Below, in pieces: positions 1 through 8,175 of a stretch of 64,000 nucleotides of DNA. Both the position numbers and the translations under genes were made by a program. The stretch is from JAPWJZ01 sp035626855 (lineage in GTDB: Bacteria; Pseudomonadota; Alphaproteobacteria; Micavibrionales; UBA2020). How positions within the stretch are numbered: position 1 is the first letter of the stretch; each line of letters opens with the position of its first letter. The stretch spans positions 1 through 64,000 of the forward strand of contig DASPMW010000128.1 of the NCBI GenBank assembly GCA_035626855.1, in the 5' to 3' direction. Under the pieces are notes generated by a model. It did no database searches. It was given only the letters and a program-made list of their open reading frames with translations, and had not been told where the DNA came from.

Positions 1-150
1 CGTCATGCCCTCGACCGCGCCGAAAATCGCGCCGGTGCGCAAGGCCTGCGACAGATGCGGCTTGCGCAAGGACGCGCCCTTGCCGACCGATACCGCAAAG
101 GCGTCGGTTGACATGCTGAAGGCCAGAAGCGTGGTTTGAAAGATGCCCAT
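1..150 (-). CDS. mntP: Manganese efflux pump MntP, N-terminal fragment cut by the window edge
   Basis: The reverse strand from 150 encodes 50 residues beginning MGIFQTTLLAFSMSTDAF, followed by a GKGASLRKP stretch, LRTGAIFGAVEGMT, and then the window edge. This matches the first transmembrane helix and loop of MntP (LLAFGMSMDAFAxSIGKG and LRTGLIFGAVE in the family), an inner-membrane Mn(II) exporter. The Asp in the first helix is the conserved family residue. The ATG has a GGAG ribosome-binding site about eight bases upstream. The call is strengthened by the manganese riboswitch directly upstream. The family is usually about 185-190 residues, so roughly three quarters lies outside the window. 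Confidence 0.85.
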   Translation of the reverse strand, partial: MGIFQTTLLAFSMSTDAFAVSVGKGASLRKPHLSQALRTGAIFGAVEGMT

Positions 151-205
151 CTCGCGTTCTCCGCCCGGCTTCGCATGACCATACAGCCGCGAAAACAAGC
201 CGGAC

Positions 206-325
206 GGCTTTCGCGAATGTACTGGTCTTGCCAAGCGGAAATCCGCTGCTGGAACCATGCGCCTTGCGGCACAAGTATGTTGGCACCAGCCCACAGGGAG
301 GACGTGGAGGCTACTCCCCAATGCG
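206..325 (-). promoter_or_regulatory. yybP-ykoY-type manganese riboswitch in the mntP leader
   Basis: Read on the reverse strand, the leader contains GGGGAGTAGCC (319-309), CCAACATACTTGTGCC and GGCAAGACC (232-224), in this order. These are the hallmark conserved segments of the yybP-ykoY aptamer, which senses Mn(II) and characteristically controls mntP and other metal exporters. Between the aptamer and the start codon lies a strong stem (CGCGAAA...TTTTCGCG with an inner GCCG/CGGC) that could form the expression platform, masking or releasing the ribosome-binding site. The boundaries are approximate because the closing helix was not folded by computation. Confidence 0.8.
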
Positions 326-330
326 GATTT

Positions 331-358
331 TATATAATAAGGGGAGGAGGGGAGTCAA
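331..358 (-). promoter_or_regulatory. Sigma-70-type promoter of mntP
   Basis: On the reverse strand there is TTGACT (358-353), 16 bases, then TATATA (336-331). Transcription would begin near 323, just in front of the GGGGAGTAGC segment of the riboswitch, which is where an aptamer transcript should begin. Confidence 0.6.
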
Positions 359-370
359 GGATTGAATCTG

Positions 371-500
371 CCCCCTCTCCCGTGCTTGCGGGAGAGGGCT
401 GGGGAGGGTGCGCGGAAGAACCGGCCTGTGCAGACCTGCGACGATTTCGCGCAAGTCCTCACCCTCTCCCTAACCCTCTCCCGCAAGGGCGGGAGAGGGG
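371..500. repeat. Inverted pair of CCCTCTCCC hairpin repeats
   Basis: Two copies of a CCCTCTCCC...GGGAGAGGG hairpin element face each other: one at about 371-410, and one at about 457-499 containing CCCTCTCCCGCAAGGGCGGGAGAGGG-like arms. They fill the space between guaB and the mntP promoter. A related pair occurs at 12.47-12.65 kb. They are dispersed intergenic repeats and may also end guaB transcription. No gene is visible here. Confidence 0.6.
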
Positions 501-508
501 ATTAAGAA

Positions 509-2002
509 CTAATCCGCCCGGTAGTTCGGCGCTTCCTTGGTGATCGTCACATCATGCACATGGCTTTCGCGATATCCCGCGCCCGTCATGCGGATGAATT
601 TGGCGTTTTTCTTCATCTCCGCAACGGTCTTGCAGCCGGTATAGCCCATCGCTGCGCGCAAGCCCCCCACCATCTGGTGGATGACGTTGCCGATGGGACC
701 CTTGGCAGGCACACGTCCCTCGATGCCTTCAGGCACCAGCTTCTGCGATTCTTTTACCGAGCCTTGTGAATAGCGATCGGCCGAGCCACGCACCATCGCG
801 CCGACCGAACCCATGCCGCGATATTCTTTATAAGAACGGCCCTGATACAAAATGATCTCGCCGGGCGCCTCGTCGGTGCCCGCGAAAATGCCGCCCATCA
901 TCACGCAATCCGCGCCGGCCGCGACGGCCTTGGCCAGATCGCCCGATGATTTGATGCCGCCATCGGCAATCACGGGAATGTTCTGCTTCGCTGCGACGCT
1001 CGCCACATCCATGATCGCGGTCAGCTGCGGCACGCCCACGCCCGCCACGATGCGCGTGGTGCAGATCGAACCGGGGCCGATGCCGACCTTGACCGCATCT
1101 ACGCCCGCATCAATCAGCGCCTTCGCCGCGTCGGCGGTCGCGATATTGCCGGCGACCAGTTGCACGCGGTTGTTTTCGCGGCGCAGTTTTTTCACCATGT
1201 CGATCACGTTTTTGGAATGGCCATGGGCGGTGTCGACCACGACCAGGTCGATATCCGCATCGATCAGCCCTAAAGCCCGCGCGAAGTTCTGCTCGCCCGT
1301 GCCGATCGCAGCGCCGACGCGCAAAGACCCGTTTTCATCCTTGCAGGCGGTCGGGTGCAGCTGCGCCTTTTCGATGTCCTTCACAGTCACGAGGCCGATG
1401 CAGCGATCTTCATCGTCAACGACCAGCAGTTTTTCAATGCGGTTGACATGCAGCAACTTCCGCGCCTTCGATTTATCAACTTTGTTGACGACCTTGATGA
1501 GGTTATCCGATGTCATCAGCTCGCGGATCGGCTGCTTCGGGTTGTCGGCAAAGCGCACATCACGGTTGGTGAGGATGCCGACCAGCTTGCCATTCGCCTT
1601 GGTCACCGGCACGCCCGAAATGCGGTAGCGCTTCATGAGGTCGAGCGCTTCGGCCAGCGGCGCGTCGGGGTGGATGGTGATAGGATTTAGCACCATGCCA
1701 GATTCATACCGCTTCACGCGGCGCACATGCTCCGCCTGCATGTCGGGTTCCATGTTGCGGTGGATGATGCCCATGCCGCCTGCTTGCGCCAGCGCAATCG
1801 CCGCTTCGGCCTCCGTCACCGTATCCATCGCGGCCGAGACGAGCGGGATGTTCAGCCTGATATTCTGCGTGATGCGCGTCGAAGTATCCGCGTCGAGCGG
1901 CTGTATCTCCGACGCCCCCGGCAGCAGCAGCACGTCGTCAAAAGTCAGCCCCACGGCGGCGCGGATTTTCTCGGTAACGATTTTCGATGATTTCTTGGCC
2001 AT
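509..2002 (-). CDS. guaB: Inosine-5'-monophosphate dehydrogenase
   Basis: This enzyme oxidises IMP to XMP with NAD+, the committed step of GMP synthesis. The protein (497 residues, typical for the family) begins MAKKSSKIVTEKIRAAVGLTFDDVLLLPG, the usual N-terminus. It has a tandem CBS region in the first third (LMKRYRISGVPVTKANGKLVGILTNRD and the second copy ending LGLVTVKDIEKA-like), the catalytic loop GPGSICTTR with Cys314, and the flap region around RGMGSVGAM and DRYSQ. I chose the ATG at 2002, behind GGAAGG, rather than an upstream in-frame start at 2086, which would add 28 unrelated residues and overlap the promoter. guaA lies upstream on the same strand with one orphan gene between them. 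Confidence 0.96.
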   Translation of the reverse strand: MAKKSSKIVTEKIRAAVGLTFDDVLLLPGASEIQPLDADTSTRITQNIRLNIPLVSAAMDTVTEAEAAIALAQAGGMGIIHRNMEPDMQAEHVRRVKRYESGMVLNPITIHPDAPLAEALDLMKRYRISGVPVTKANGKLVGILTNRDVRFADNPKQPIRELMTSDNLIKVVNKVDKSKARKLLHVNRIEKLLVVDDEDRCIGLVTVKDIEKAQLHPTACKDENGSLRVGAAIGTGEQNFARALGLIDADIDLVVVDTAHGHSKNVIDMVKKLRRENNRVQLVAGNIATADAAKALIDAGVDAVKVGIGPGSICTTRIVAGVGVPQLTAIMDVASVAAKQNIPVIADGGIKSSGDLAKAVAAGADCVMMGGIFAGTDEAPGEIILYQGRSYKEYRGMGSVGAMVRGSADRYSQGSVKESQKLVPEGIEGRVPAKGPIGNVIHQMVGGLRAAMGYTGCKTVAEMKKNAKFIRMTGAGYRESHVHDVTITKEAPNYRAD

Positions 2003-2041
2003 GGCAACCTTCCGGCGGCAGGGGTTTCGGTTGCAGTTTTT

Positions 2042-2069
2042 TATATATGATGCGGTGCGGGATGTCCAA
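2042..2069 (-). promoter_or_regulatory. Sigma-70-type promoter of guaB
   Basis: The reverse strand reads TTGGAC (2069-2064), 16 bases, then TATATA (2047-2042) with an A-rich extension. It sits 40-67 bases before the guaB ATG at 2002. This implies that guaB can be transcribed independently of guaA and the orphan gene between them. Confidence 0.55.
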
Positions 2070-2094
2070 CACGGTGGCAAAACCATTGCTGCAT

Positions 2095-2583
2095 TTACAT
2101 ATCGCTTAGAGCTTTTGTGTTACTAAAGCGGTGTGCCAGAAGTTTTAAGCAATCGCTGACGCCGCAATCTAGTATCTCCAAACTGGCGTTTTCCGCGACG
2201 CATTCGAAAGTCGAATCGTGAAACGCAAAAATTAGGTGCCTTAGCTCACGATAAGCTTTTGGGTTATGACGGGAATGAACGGAATTTATTATAACGAGTT
2301 CAGAAATCCATGAAGACTCATGCACATTGAAGACGCTGTAAGGTCTCAGACCAGTTTTGTAAAGCGGGTGGCCGCTTAGAGCTTCATCATTGGGTGCGCC
2401 AAACTTAAAAATGAGAAAATTCCGGAATTGTACTACTGCCGCTTTAGTCGCAGCCCGCTTTTCCTCAGCAATGAGATAAATTAAATAGAGGGTAGTCTCA
2501 TTACAGATTATCGCCGGTAACGGAGCTCCAGGCGATGAGGTTGGGAAGTCGACTAGCTCTTCTAAGCGATCTAATTTCGTCAC
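2095..2583 (-). CDS. Low-GC orphan protein between guaA and guaB
   Basis: A reading frame of about 162 residues that I do not recognise. No signal peptide, membrane span or familiar motif is visible. It carries a hydrophobic NETTLYLIYLI stretch near the N-terminus, then IFKFGAPNDEALSGHPLYKTGL, SVFNVHESSWI and HLIFAFHDSTFECVAE, which look like a folded globular domain. Base composition is clearly AT-richer than its neighbours, which suggests recent acquisition. The most natural start is the GTG at 2583, which overlaps the guaA stop as GTGA. Another GTG at 2589 is in frame. Expression would then depend on guaA read-through and translational coupling. Similarity to a small host-defence or immunity protein cannot be judged by eye. 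Confidence 0.6.
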   Translation of the reverse strand: MTKLDRLEELVDFPTSSPGAPLPAIICNETTLYLIYLIAEEKRAATKAAVVQFRNFLIFKFGAPNDEALSGHPLYKTGLRPYSVFNVHESSWISELVIINSVHSRHNPKAYRELRHLIFAFHDSTFECVAENASLEILDCGVSDCLKLLAHRFSNTKALSDM

Positions 2584-4175
2584 TCCCACTCAATCGTCCC
2601 CGGCGGCTTGCTCGTGATGTCATAGACCACGCGGTTAATGCCCTTCACTTCGTTCACAATTCGCACGGCGCAGCGGCCGAGGAATTCGTGGGGGAGGGGG
2701 GCGTAGTCGGCGGTCATGCCGTCCACTGAGGTCACGGCGCGGAGGGCGAGGACGCTGTCATAGGTGCGGCCGTCGCCCATCACGCCGACGGTTTTGACGG
2801 GCAGCAGCACGGCGAAGGCCTGCCAGGTTTCGTCATATAATTTATTGCTGTGCAGCTCCTCGATAAAAATCGCATCGGCCTTGCGCAGGATGGCGAGTTT
2901 TTCCTCGGTGATATCGCCCGGAATGCGTATAGCGAGGCCGGGGCCGGGGAAGGGGTGGCGCTTGATGAATTTTTCGGGGATGCCAAGCTCGGCACCGAGC
3001 GCGCGCACCTCGTCCTTGAACAGCGCGCGCAACGGCTCCACCAGCTGGAATTTCATGTCTTCCGGCAGCCCGCCGACATTGTGGTGCGACTTGATCGTGA
3101 CGCTCGGCCCGCCGGTGAAGGATACGCTTTCGATTACATCGGGGTAAAGCGTGCCTTGCGCGAGGAACTTCGCTTCGCCTGCGCGCTTCTTCGCGTCCTC
3201 GAATACGTCGATAAAGGCCTTGCCGATGATCTTGCGCTTCTGCTCGGGGTCGGAAACGCCCGCGAGGCGCTCGAGGAACAGCGGTCCCGCCTTTTCATGC
3301 ACCAGCGGAATGTTGAAATGGTTGCGGAACAGGTCGACCACTTCCTCGCCCTCGTTCAGCCGCATCAATCCGGTATCGACGAAGATGCAGGTCAGCTGGC
3401 CGCCGATCGCGGCATGCAGCAGCCCTGCGACGACGGTTGAATCGACGCCGCCTGACACGCCGCATATGACGCGCTCCTTGCCCACCTGCCTGCGGATCGC
3501 CTCGATCGCCTCGTCCTTGAAGGCCGCCATCGTCCAGTCGTTTTTGCAGCCGGCGATTTTCAGGATGAAGTTCGAGATGATCTGCTTGCCCTCCGGCGTA
3601 TGCACGACTTCGGGGTGGAACTGCACGCCATAGAATTTGCGGGTTTCGTCGGCGACGGCGGCATAGGGGCAGGTGTCGCTCTTGCCGATGACGCAGAAGC
3701 CGTCCGGAATGGCGGATACGCTGTCGCCATGGCTCATCCAGACCTGCGGCTTCACGCCCGCCTGCCAGATGCCGTCGAACAGCGGCGATTTAGCGTGCTC
3801 GACCGTGATATGCGCGCGGCCGAATTCGCGCTTGGGCGAAGACGTCACTTTTCCGCCCAGCTGTTCGCACATCGTCTGCTGGCCGTAGCAAATTCCCAGA
3901 ACAGGTATGCCCATCTTGAAAATCTCGTCATGCGCGCGGGGGGAATTCGCCTCCGTCACGCTTGCCGGGCCGCCCGAGAGGATGATCGCCTTGGGGTTCG
4001 CCGCGCGAATTTTTTCCATCGATGCGCTGAAGGGGAGGAGAACCGAGTAAACCCCCGCCTCCCGGATGCGCCGCGCGATCAGCTGCGTCACCTGGCTGCC
4101 GAAATCGAGGATCACGACGGTGTCGTGGATCTTCTTCGGCTCGATGGTCGCGGGGGCGGCGGGACGGGCTTGCAT
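2580..4175 (-). CDS. guaA: GMP synthase (glutamine-hydrolysing)
   Basis: Converts XMP, ATP and glutamine to GMP. At 531 residues it has the normal two-part architecture. The N-terminal class I glutamine amidotransferase starts TVVILDFGSQVTQLIARRIRE, with the nucleophile motif GICYGQQ and the His/Glu motif VQFHPEV. The ATP-pyrophosphatase domain has the P-loop GVSGGVDST, and the C-terminal dimerisation domain ends IVNEVKGINRVVYDITSKPPGTIEWE. The ATG at 4175 has AGAGGAG five bases upstream. Together with guaB it provides both steps from IMP to GMP. Confidence 0.97.
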   Translation of the reverse strand: MQARPAAPATIEPKKIHDTVVILDFGSQVTQLIARRIREAGVYSVLLPFSASMEKIRAANPKAIILSGGPASVTEANSPRAHDEIFKMGIPVLGICYGQQTMCEQLGGKVTSSPKREFGRAHITVEHAKSPLFDGIWQAGVKPQVWMSHGDSVSAIPDGFCVIGKSDTCPYAAVADETRKFYGVQFHPEVVHTPEGKQIISNFILKIAGCKNDWTMAAFKDEAIEAIRRQVGKERVICGVSGGVDSTVVAGLLHAAIGGQLTCIFVDTGLMRLNEGEEVVDLFRNHFNIPLVHEKAGPLFLERLAGVSDPEQKRKIIGKAFIDVFEDAKKRAGEAKFLAQGTLYPDVIESVSFTGGPSVTIKSHHNVGGLPEDMKFQLVEPLRALFKDEVRALGAELGIPEKFIKRHPFPGPGLAIRIPGDITEEKLAILRKADAIFIEELHSNKLYDETWQAFAVLLPVKTVGVMGDGRTYDSVLALRAVTSVDGMTADYAPLPHEFLGRCAVRIVNEVKGINRVVYDITSKPPGTIEWE

Positions 4176-4268
4176 GGCAACTCCTCTGGCGCAAAAATGC
4201 TCGCGCCACTATCCGAAACTGCAGGCTTTGCCGTCAATTGATTCGGGCGTTTTTATCCATAACTAGCT

Positions 4269-4344
4269 TGTCATCCTGAGCGCAGTGAAGGATCTCCCTT
4301 CCTGCGGCAAGAAAGAGAGATCCTTCGCTGTGCTCAGGATGACA
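4269..4344. repeat. Inverted CTGAGCGCAG...CTCAGGATGACA repeat
   Basis: Two arms of about 30 bases, TGTCATCCTGAGCGCAG... (from 4269) and ...CTGTGCTCAGGATGACA (to 4344), are near-perfect reverse complements separated by a short CTTCCTGCGGCAAGAA loop. The same element recurs at 10239-10314 and in the array at 20106-20600. It lies between the guaA start and the next gene upstream and could act as a terminator for that gene, which reads toward it. Confidence 0.75.
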
Positions 4345-4349
4345 GGGGA

Positions 4350-5726
4350 TTATACCTTGCGCTTGCCCGGCCGGATCAGCCCCATCGCGAACAGGATGAC
4401 GATGACGAGCGTCGCCACCAGCACGCCCACGCGCAAGGGAGAGGGCGCAGCAAGGTTATCGCCCTGCGTCGTGAAGTCGACAGTATCGACGATCACAGAG
4501 AGCGAGCTGATGAGCGTAAAGGCGAGCATGAACAGCCCGAGCTTCTTGTTCTGCAGGTGGTTCAGGTTTTCGCGGATGCGGTTATAGATTTTCTCCACCA
4601 GTTCCAGCTTGGTATTGAGGTTGGCGAAGCGGTCGCGCGTATGCCAGGCTTTTTCGAGCGCGTGCCACACCTTCAACCCCTGTGGGTCCAGACTGTTGTC
4701 GAAATCGTCATAGACGGCCTTGAACAGCGTCACCTTCGACTGGTATTCGACGATCAGCTCCGATTGGCGTTCCAGCAGGCGCATATCCTGCGAATGTTTC
4801 TGGCGGTCGAGATCGTTGGACAGGAAGAACAGGTCGCGGTCGATATCCTCCGCGGCCACGTAAAATATATTTTGCGTGCGCACCATGCTCAACAGCGTGC
4901 CGAGCTGTTTCGGCTGCACCGCGCTGGCGTCATAAATCTCGGCCGAGTTGCCGTTGCCGGGATAGACCGAGAGGCCCGCGGAGACGGAGGCGTCCTCGAT
5001 CAGCGCCGGCTGCTCGCCGAAGATCAGCGCCTTGCCGGTTTCCTTCAGCACGGCATATTCGCCCCCGCTGGCACAGGCAACATGGAATACCCGGTGCACC
5101 CAGAACAGGTCGCCGATGCCCTGGAACAGGCAGGTATTCGCCCAATAGGCGTTCTTGCCGCTGCCGTGGAAATTAGCGAGCGTCAATTCGGGCGCCAGCT
5201 GCGCGCCCACGCGCTTGAAGGTTTCAAGGTAAAGCGTCTTGAAGGCGGTCAGCTCGGAACTCGCCTTTTCAGCCGCCACGCGGAATTCATCGAGCGACAT
5301 ATCGCGGAGCGCCTCGATCTCCCCCTCGAACGTCGCCGATCCATAGCCCATGTCATAGACGCGGATATCGATGCTGTGGATATGGAACAGGCAGGTCCCG
5401 TCGAGCTTGATGACACTCGGCAGCACCAGCGTCCCAAGCGCGGATTCAAGGTCGGCGCCCGTCAGCGTGCGGCCGATGAAATAGCCGGGAATGATCGTGT
5501 TGCCGCGCCGCGTATCCGCATCGATCTTCATCTTGTTGCCGCGCGCGCCCTGCGCCGGCGTGTACCAGTGGCCGGCATAGGCGGCCGAAATGGCGGCCGC
5601 GAAATCATGCTGATAGTCGGCGTATCCCCGCGCCAGCAGCGCGCGGCTGTCGATAACAAGGCCCGAGCGCAGCGGGCCGTTGAAGGTCATTTCGCGGCGC
5701 GCGGCTTTCGCGAGAAACACCGTCAT
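4350..5726 (-). CDS. Unknown protein with two C-terminal membrane helices, partner of the M48 protease
   Basis: A 458-residue protein that I cannot name. The first 330 residues look soluble and mixed alpha/beta. The next part is a predicted coiled-coil-like stretch (LELVEKIYNRIRENLNHLQNKK). Two hydrophobic helices follow near the C-terminus (LGLFMLAFTLISSLSVIV and VGVLVATLVIVILFAMGLI), and the tail is basic. The layout, a large soluble domain before a C-terminal helical hairpin, resembles CorA- or RMD1-type membrane proteins in shape only. The start overlaps the stop of the upstream M48 protease gene by ATGA, so the two are almost certainly co-translated and may work together at the membrane. 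Confidence 0.75.
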   Translation of the reverse strand: MTVFLAKAARREMTFNGPLRSGLVIDSRALLARGYADYQHDFAAAISAAYAGHWYTPAQGARGNKMKIDADTRRGNTIIPGYFIGRTLTGADLESALGTLVLPSVIKLDGTCLFHIHSIDIRVYDMGYGSATFEGEIEALRDMSLDEFRVAAEKASSELTAFKTLYLETFKRVGAQLAPELTLANFHGSGKNAYWANTCLFQGIGDLFWVHRVFHVACASGGEYAVLKETGKALIFGEQPALIEDASVSAGLSVYPGNGNSAEIYDASAVQPKQLGTLLSMVRTQNIFYVAAEDIDRDLFFLSNDLDRQKHSQDMRLLERQSELIVEYQSKVTLFKAVYDDFDNSLDPQGLKVWHALEKAWHTRDRFANLNTKLELVEKIYNRIRENLNHLQNKKLGLFMLAFTLISSLSVIVDTVDFTTQGDNLAAPSPLRVGVLVATLVIVILFAMGLIRPGKRKV

Positions 5727-8110
5727 GTCGTGCCTTTCTTGCTGTCGTAGATCAGCGCGCCTGGAATTTTTTTCAATCGTCCCTCCAGTCCCGAAATCGC
5801 CGTCACGTCAATGAACAGGAAATCCGCGCCGAGGCCCGAGGTTGCAATGAACTGGTTCAGTTCCTCCTGCAGCTTCTTCTGCGACCAGAACGCGCCCTTG
5901 CTCCGGAAGCCGATCAGGTAGGCGGGATATTCCGGCAGGTAGCGCACTTCCTTGCGCGCAAGGTAAACGAAACGCAGCAGCTTGAACTGCGCGCAGTGGC
6001 GTGCGATTGCCGCGACGGTCGTCTCCGGCAATCCGTGCGGATGGTAACGATCCGTTGCCAGTACGATCTGCCGTTCCTCCGCGCCCGCTTCGCGCTCGTA
6101 TTCCCAGGCGCTCAGTTTTTCTTCCCAGCTTTTTGCATCTTCCGGGCGCTTTTGCTTGTGGTAATAGCCAATCGCATGGCGGCAGGCGCCTTGCAGGCAT
6201 TGCTTGTCGGCGGCAAGGCCCTCCAGAACCGGCAATTGCGTTTCGTCGCCGTTCCACAATCGCAGGCCCGCGATATTCAGTTTCGCCATGGCGTTGTCCG
6301 GCTCGCGTGCCAGCAGCTCCTCGCTCGCCGCGATCACGCTCTGGTCATCCTTCGCGCGGTCGGATGCGGAGATATATTCCATCAGCTCTTCGCGAGTCAG
6401 CTCAGTCAGCGCGCGGGCCTTCAGCTCCGCGTGACGGGCGGTGAGCGTCTTGTGCTCTTCATGCGCGGCTTCCCAATGCGGGCGCGCGTTATGCAGCCAC
6501 TCCATGTTGAAAATTTCCGTCAGCTTCTGCTCCAGCGGGCCGAGCAGTTCCGCCGCGCCGCTCTGCGCAATCGGCTGCGGCGGAATGAAGCCCTGGCCGA
6601 GCGCGCGCAACCGCTCCATCAGCGTCGGATGCGTGCTCGCAAAACCCGGCGTTTCCTTGGTGACGACCTCGATAATTTCCTGCTGGTCGCGCGGCTGCGC
6701 GAAGAAACCGGCCAGGGCGGTGTACGGCGCTTCGGCAGCCGGATCGGGCACCGCCTCGCTCTTCTTCCACTGGTCGCGCCAGTAAATCGTGCCGACTTCG
6801 TGGTCGCGCACCGCGACGGCGGAAAGCGCGGCCGCCGCATGTTCCGCGCCCGCGAGCTTCGCGGCGAAGGCATCCGCCTCGTACTCGCAGCGGCGTGACA
6901 GGGCGAAACTGTAGGCGCTGAACACGCCGATAAACCACTGGTAAAAGCGGTTGAGCTTCAGCGCGTACCACATCTGCTCGAACTGCAGCCGGTCGCCCAA
7001 AATCAGCCAGCTGGTGCGGATGCGGTAAATCCATTGGCCAAGTGCGTTATCTTTGGCCGCGACATGGCCGTATTCATGGCCGACGACGGAGGCCAGCTGC
7101 GGTTTCGTCAGCGCCTGCATGAGCGGCAGGCCGAGTGTCAGCGTCACCGGACCGAAGCCGAAAAAGCCCAGGAATCCACCGTCGCGGCTGACGCTCGCGT
7201 TCATTTCGTTGCTGATATAGACGCGCTGGAAACGCGGGCCTTCGGCTTTTTCGATGATTTTCGCAAGGAAGGCGAAAAGTTGCGGGGCGTCTTGGGCGTT
7301 CACCTCGATACCGGGCGGCAGGAATTTCGGCATCAACAGCGATTTCGCCATCGCAAACGAAAATCCGATCGGCACGGCGGCGAGGATGAAGGCAAGCTTC
7401 GCAGCACCGGCATTCGCGCCCGTGAGCACCAGCACCGCCGCCCCCATGCCGAGCCCGACCGGGATCATGAGAAGTATCGCCCCGAACACAACCGCATAGC
7501 CAAGCAGGGCGAGGCGGATGGTGCGGCGCTTCAGCCATTGCGGGTCTTGCGCGGCCTTCGCCTCGACCAGCTTCACCAGATGCACGAAATCGTCGTCGCG
7601 CTTTTTGCGCGCGGCGGGCGTGACGACCTGGATGTCGTCTGCGAGCATCCACAGCGCGTAAAGCGGCGGCAGCAATAGGCAGAGGAACAGGCCCATGAGG
7701 AAATGAAAATTGAAGCGCAGGCCGAAGAGCGAGAAGCGCATCGATTTATCATGCGCAATATCCCATTCATTGGCATAGGGGCGCTCGGCCACGCCGGTTG
7801 CGAAGAAATCGCCCTTCTTCACGCGGTGCCGCGCGCTTTTGCCGCTATACATCCACTCGATGAAATCCGCCTCGCTCGCGATCGGCGGCACCGCGGCGGT
7901 CTTGGGATCGGCCAGCTGGGCAAGGATCAGCATCTTCGGCGGAAACTGCCGCCAGTCCATCGCGCGGCCGAGGTATTTCCAGTGATAGGGGCCTGCCATC
8001 GCGCTCGCGGGCGGCAGCGGCGCGCGCGTGGTCGCATTGGTCGCCGTAAACTGCAGCGCGGGCAGCCAGATGACAAGGAACAGCGCGGTGAAAAGGAGGC
8101 GTTTCAGCAT
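5723..8110 (-). CDS. Membrane-anchored M48-family zinc metalloprotease with long C-terminal extension
   Basis: A 795-residue protein. An N-terminal signal/anchor helix (LLFTALFLVIWLPAL) is followed by a small periplasmic-type segment and one helix near residue 140. A cluster of hydrophobic helices lies at about 200-270. The peptidase domain then carries HEYGH at residues 345-349 (the HEXXH zinc site) and a downstream CEYEADAFAAKLAG segment that supplies the likely third ligand, as in HtpX/Ste24 peptidases. The last 250 residues hold TPR-like helices (LLAREPDNAMAKLNIAGLRLW) and a C-terminal alpha/beta domain not typical of HtpX. The family cleaves damaged or misfolded membrane proteins. The next gene overlaps it by four bases. 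Confidence 0.85.
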   Translation of the reverse strand: MLKRLLFTALFLVIWLPALQFTATNATTRAPLPPASAMAGPYHWKYLGRAMDWRQFPPKMLILAQLADPKTAAVPPIASEADFIEWMYSGKSARHRVKKGDFFATGVAERPYANEWDIAHDKSMRFSLFGLRFNFHFLMGLFLCLLLPPLYALWMLADDIQVVTPAARKKRDDDFVHLVKLVEAKAAQDPQWLKRRTIRLALLGYAVVFGAILLMIPVGLGMGAAVLVLTGANAGAAKLAFILAAVPIGFSFAMAKSLLMPKFLPPGIEVNAQDAPQLFAFLAKIIEKAEGPRFQRVYISNEMNASVSRDGGFLGFFGFGPVTLTLGLPLMQALTKPQLASVVGHEYGHVAAKDNALGQWIYRIRTSWLILGDRLQFEQMWYALKLNRFYQWFIGVFSAYSFALSRRCEYEADAFAAKLAGAEHAAAALSAVAVRDHEVGTIYWRDQWKKSEAVPDPAAEAPYTALAGFFAQPRDQQEIIEVVTKETPGFASTHPTLMERLRALGQGFIPPQPIAQSGAAELLGPLEQKLTEIFNMEWLHNARPHWEAAHEEHKTLTARHAELKARALTELTREELMEYISASDRAKDDQSVIAASEELLAREPDNAMAKLNIAGLRLWNGDETQLPVLEGLAADKQCLQGACRHAIGYYHKQKRPEDAKSWEEKLSAWEYEREAGAEERQIVLATDRYHPHGLPETTVAAIARHCAQFKLLRFVYLARKEVRYLPEYPAYLIGFRSKGAFWSQKKLQEELNQFIATSGLGADFLFIDVTAISGLEGRLKKIPGALIYDSKKGTT

Positions 8111-8175
8111 GGCGGGGAGGACCTTATATTTCCATCCCCATTCTAAAGCGCGATCTTTAAGAAAACTCTAATTGA

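Noticed and set aside
136..543. A 135-codon plus frame across the mntP leader
   Set aside because: It crosses the riboswitch, promoter and hairpin repeats and shows no protein-like sequence.
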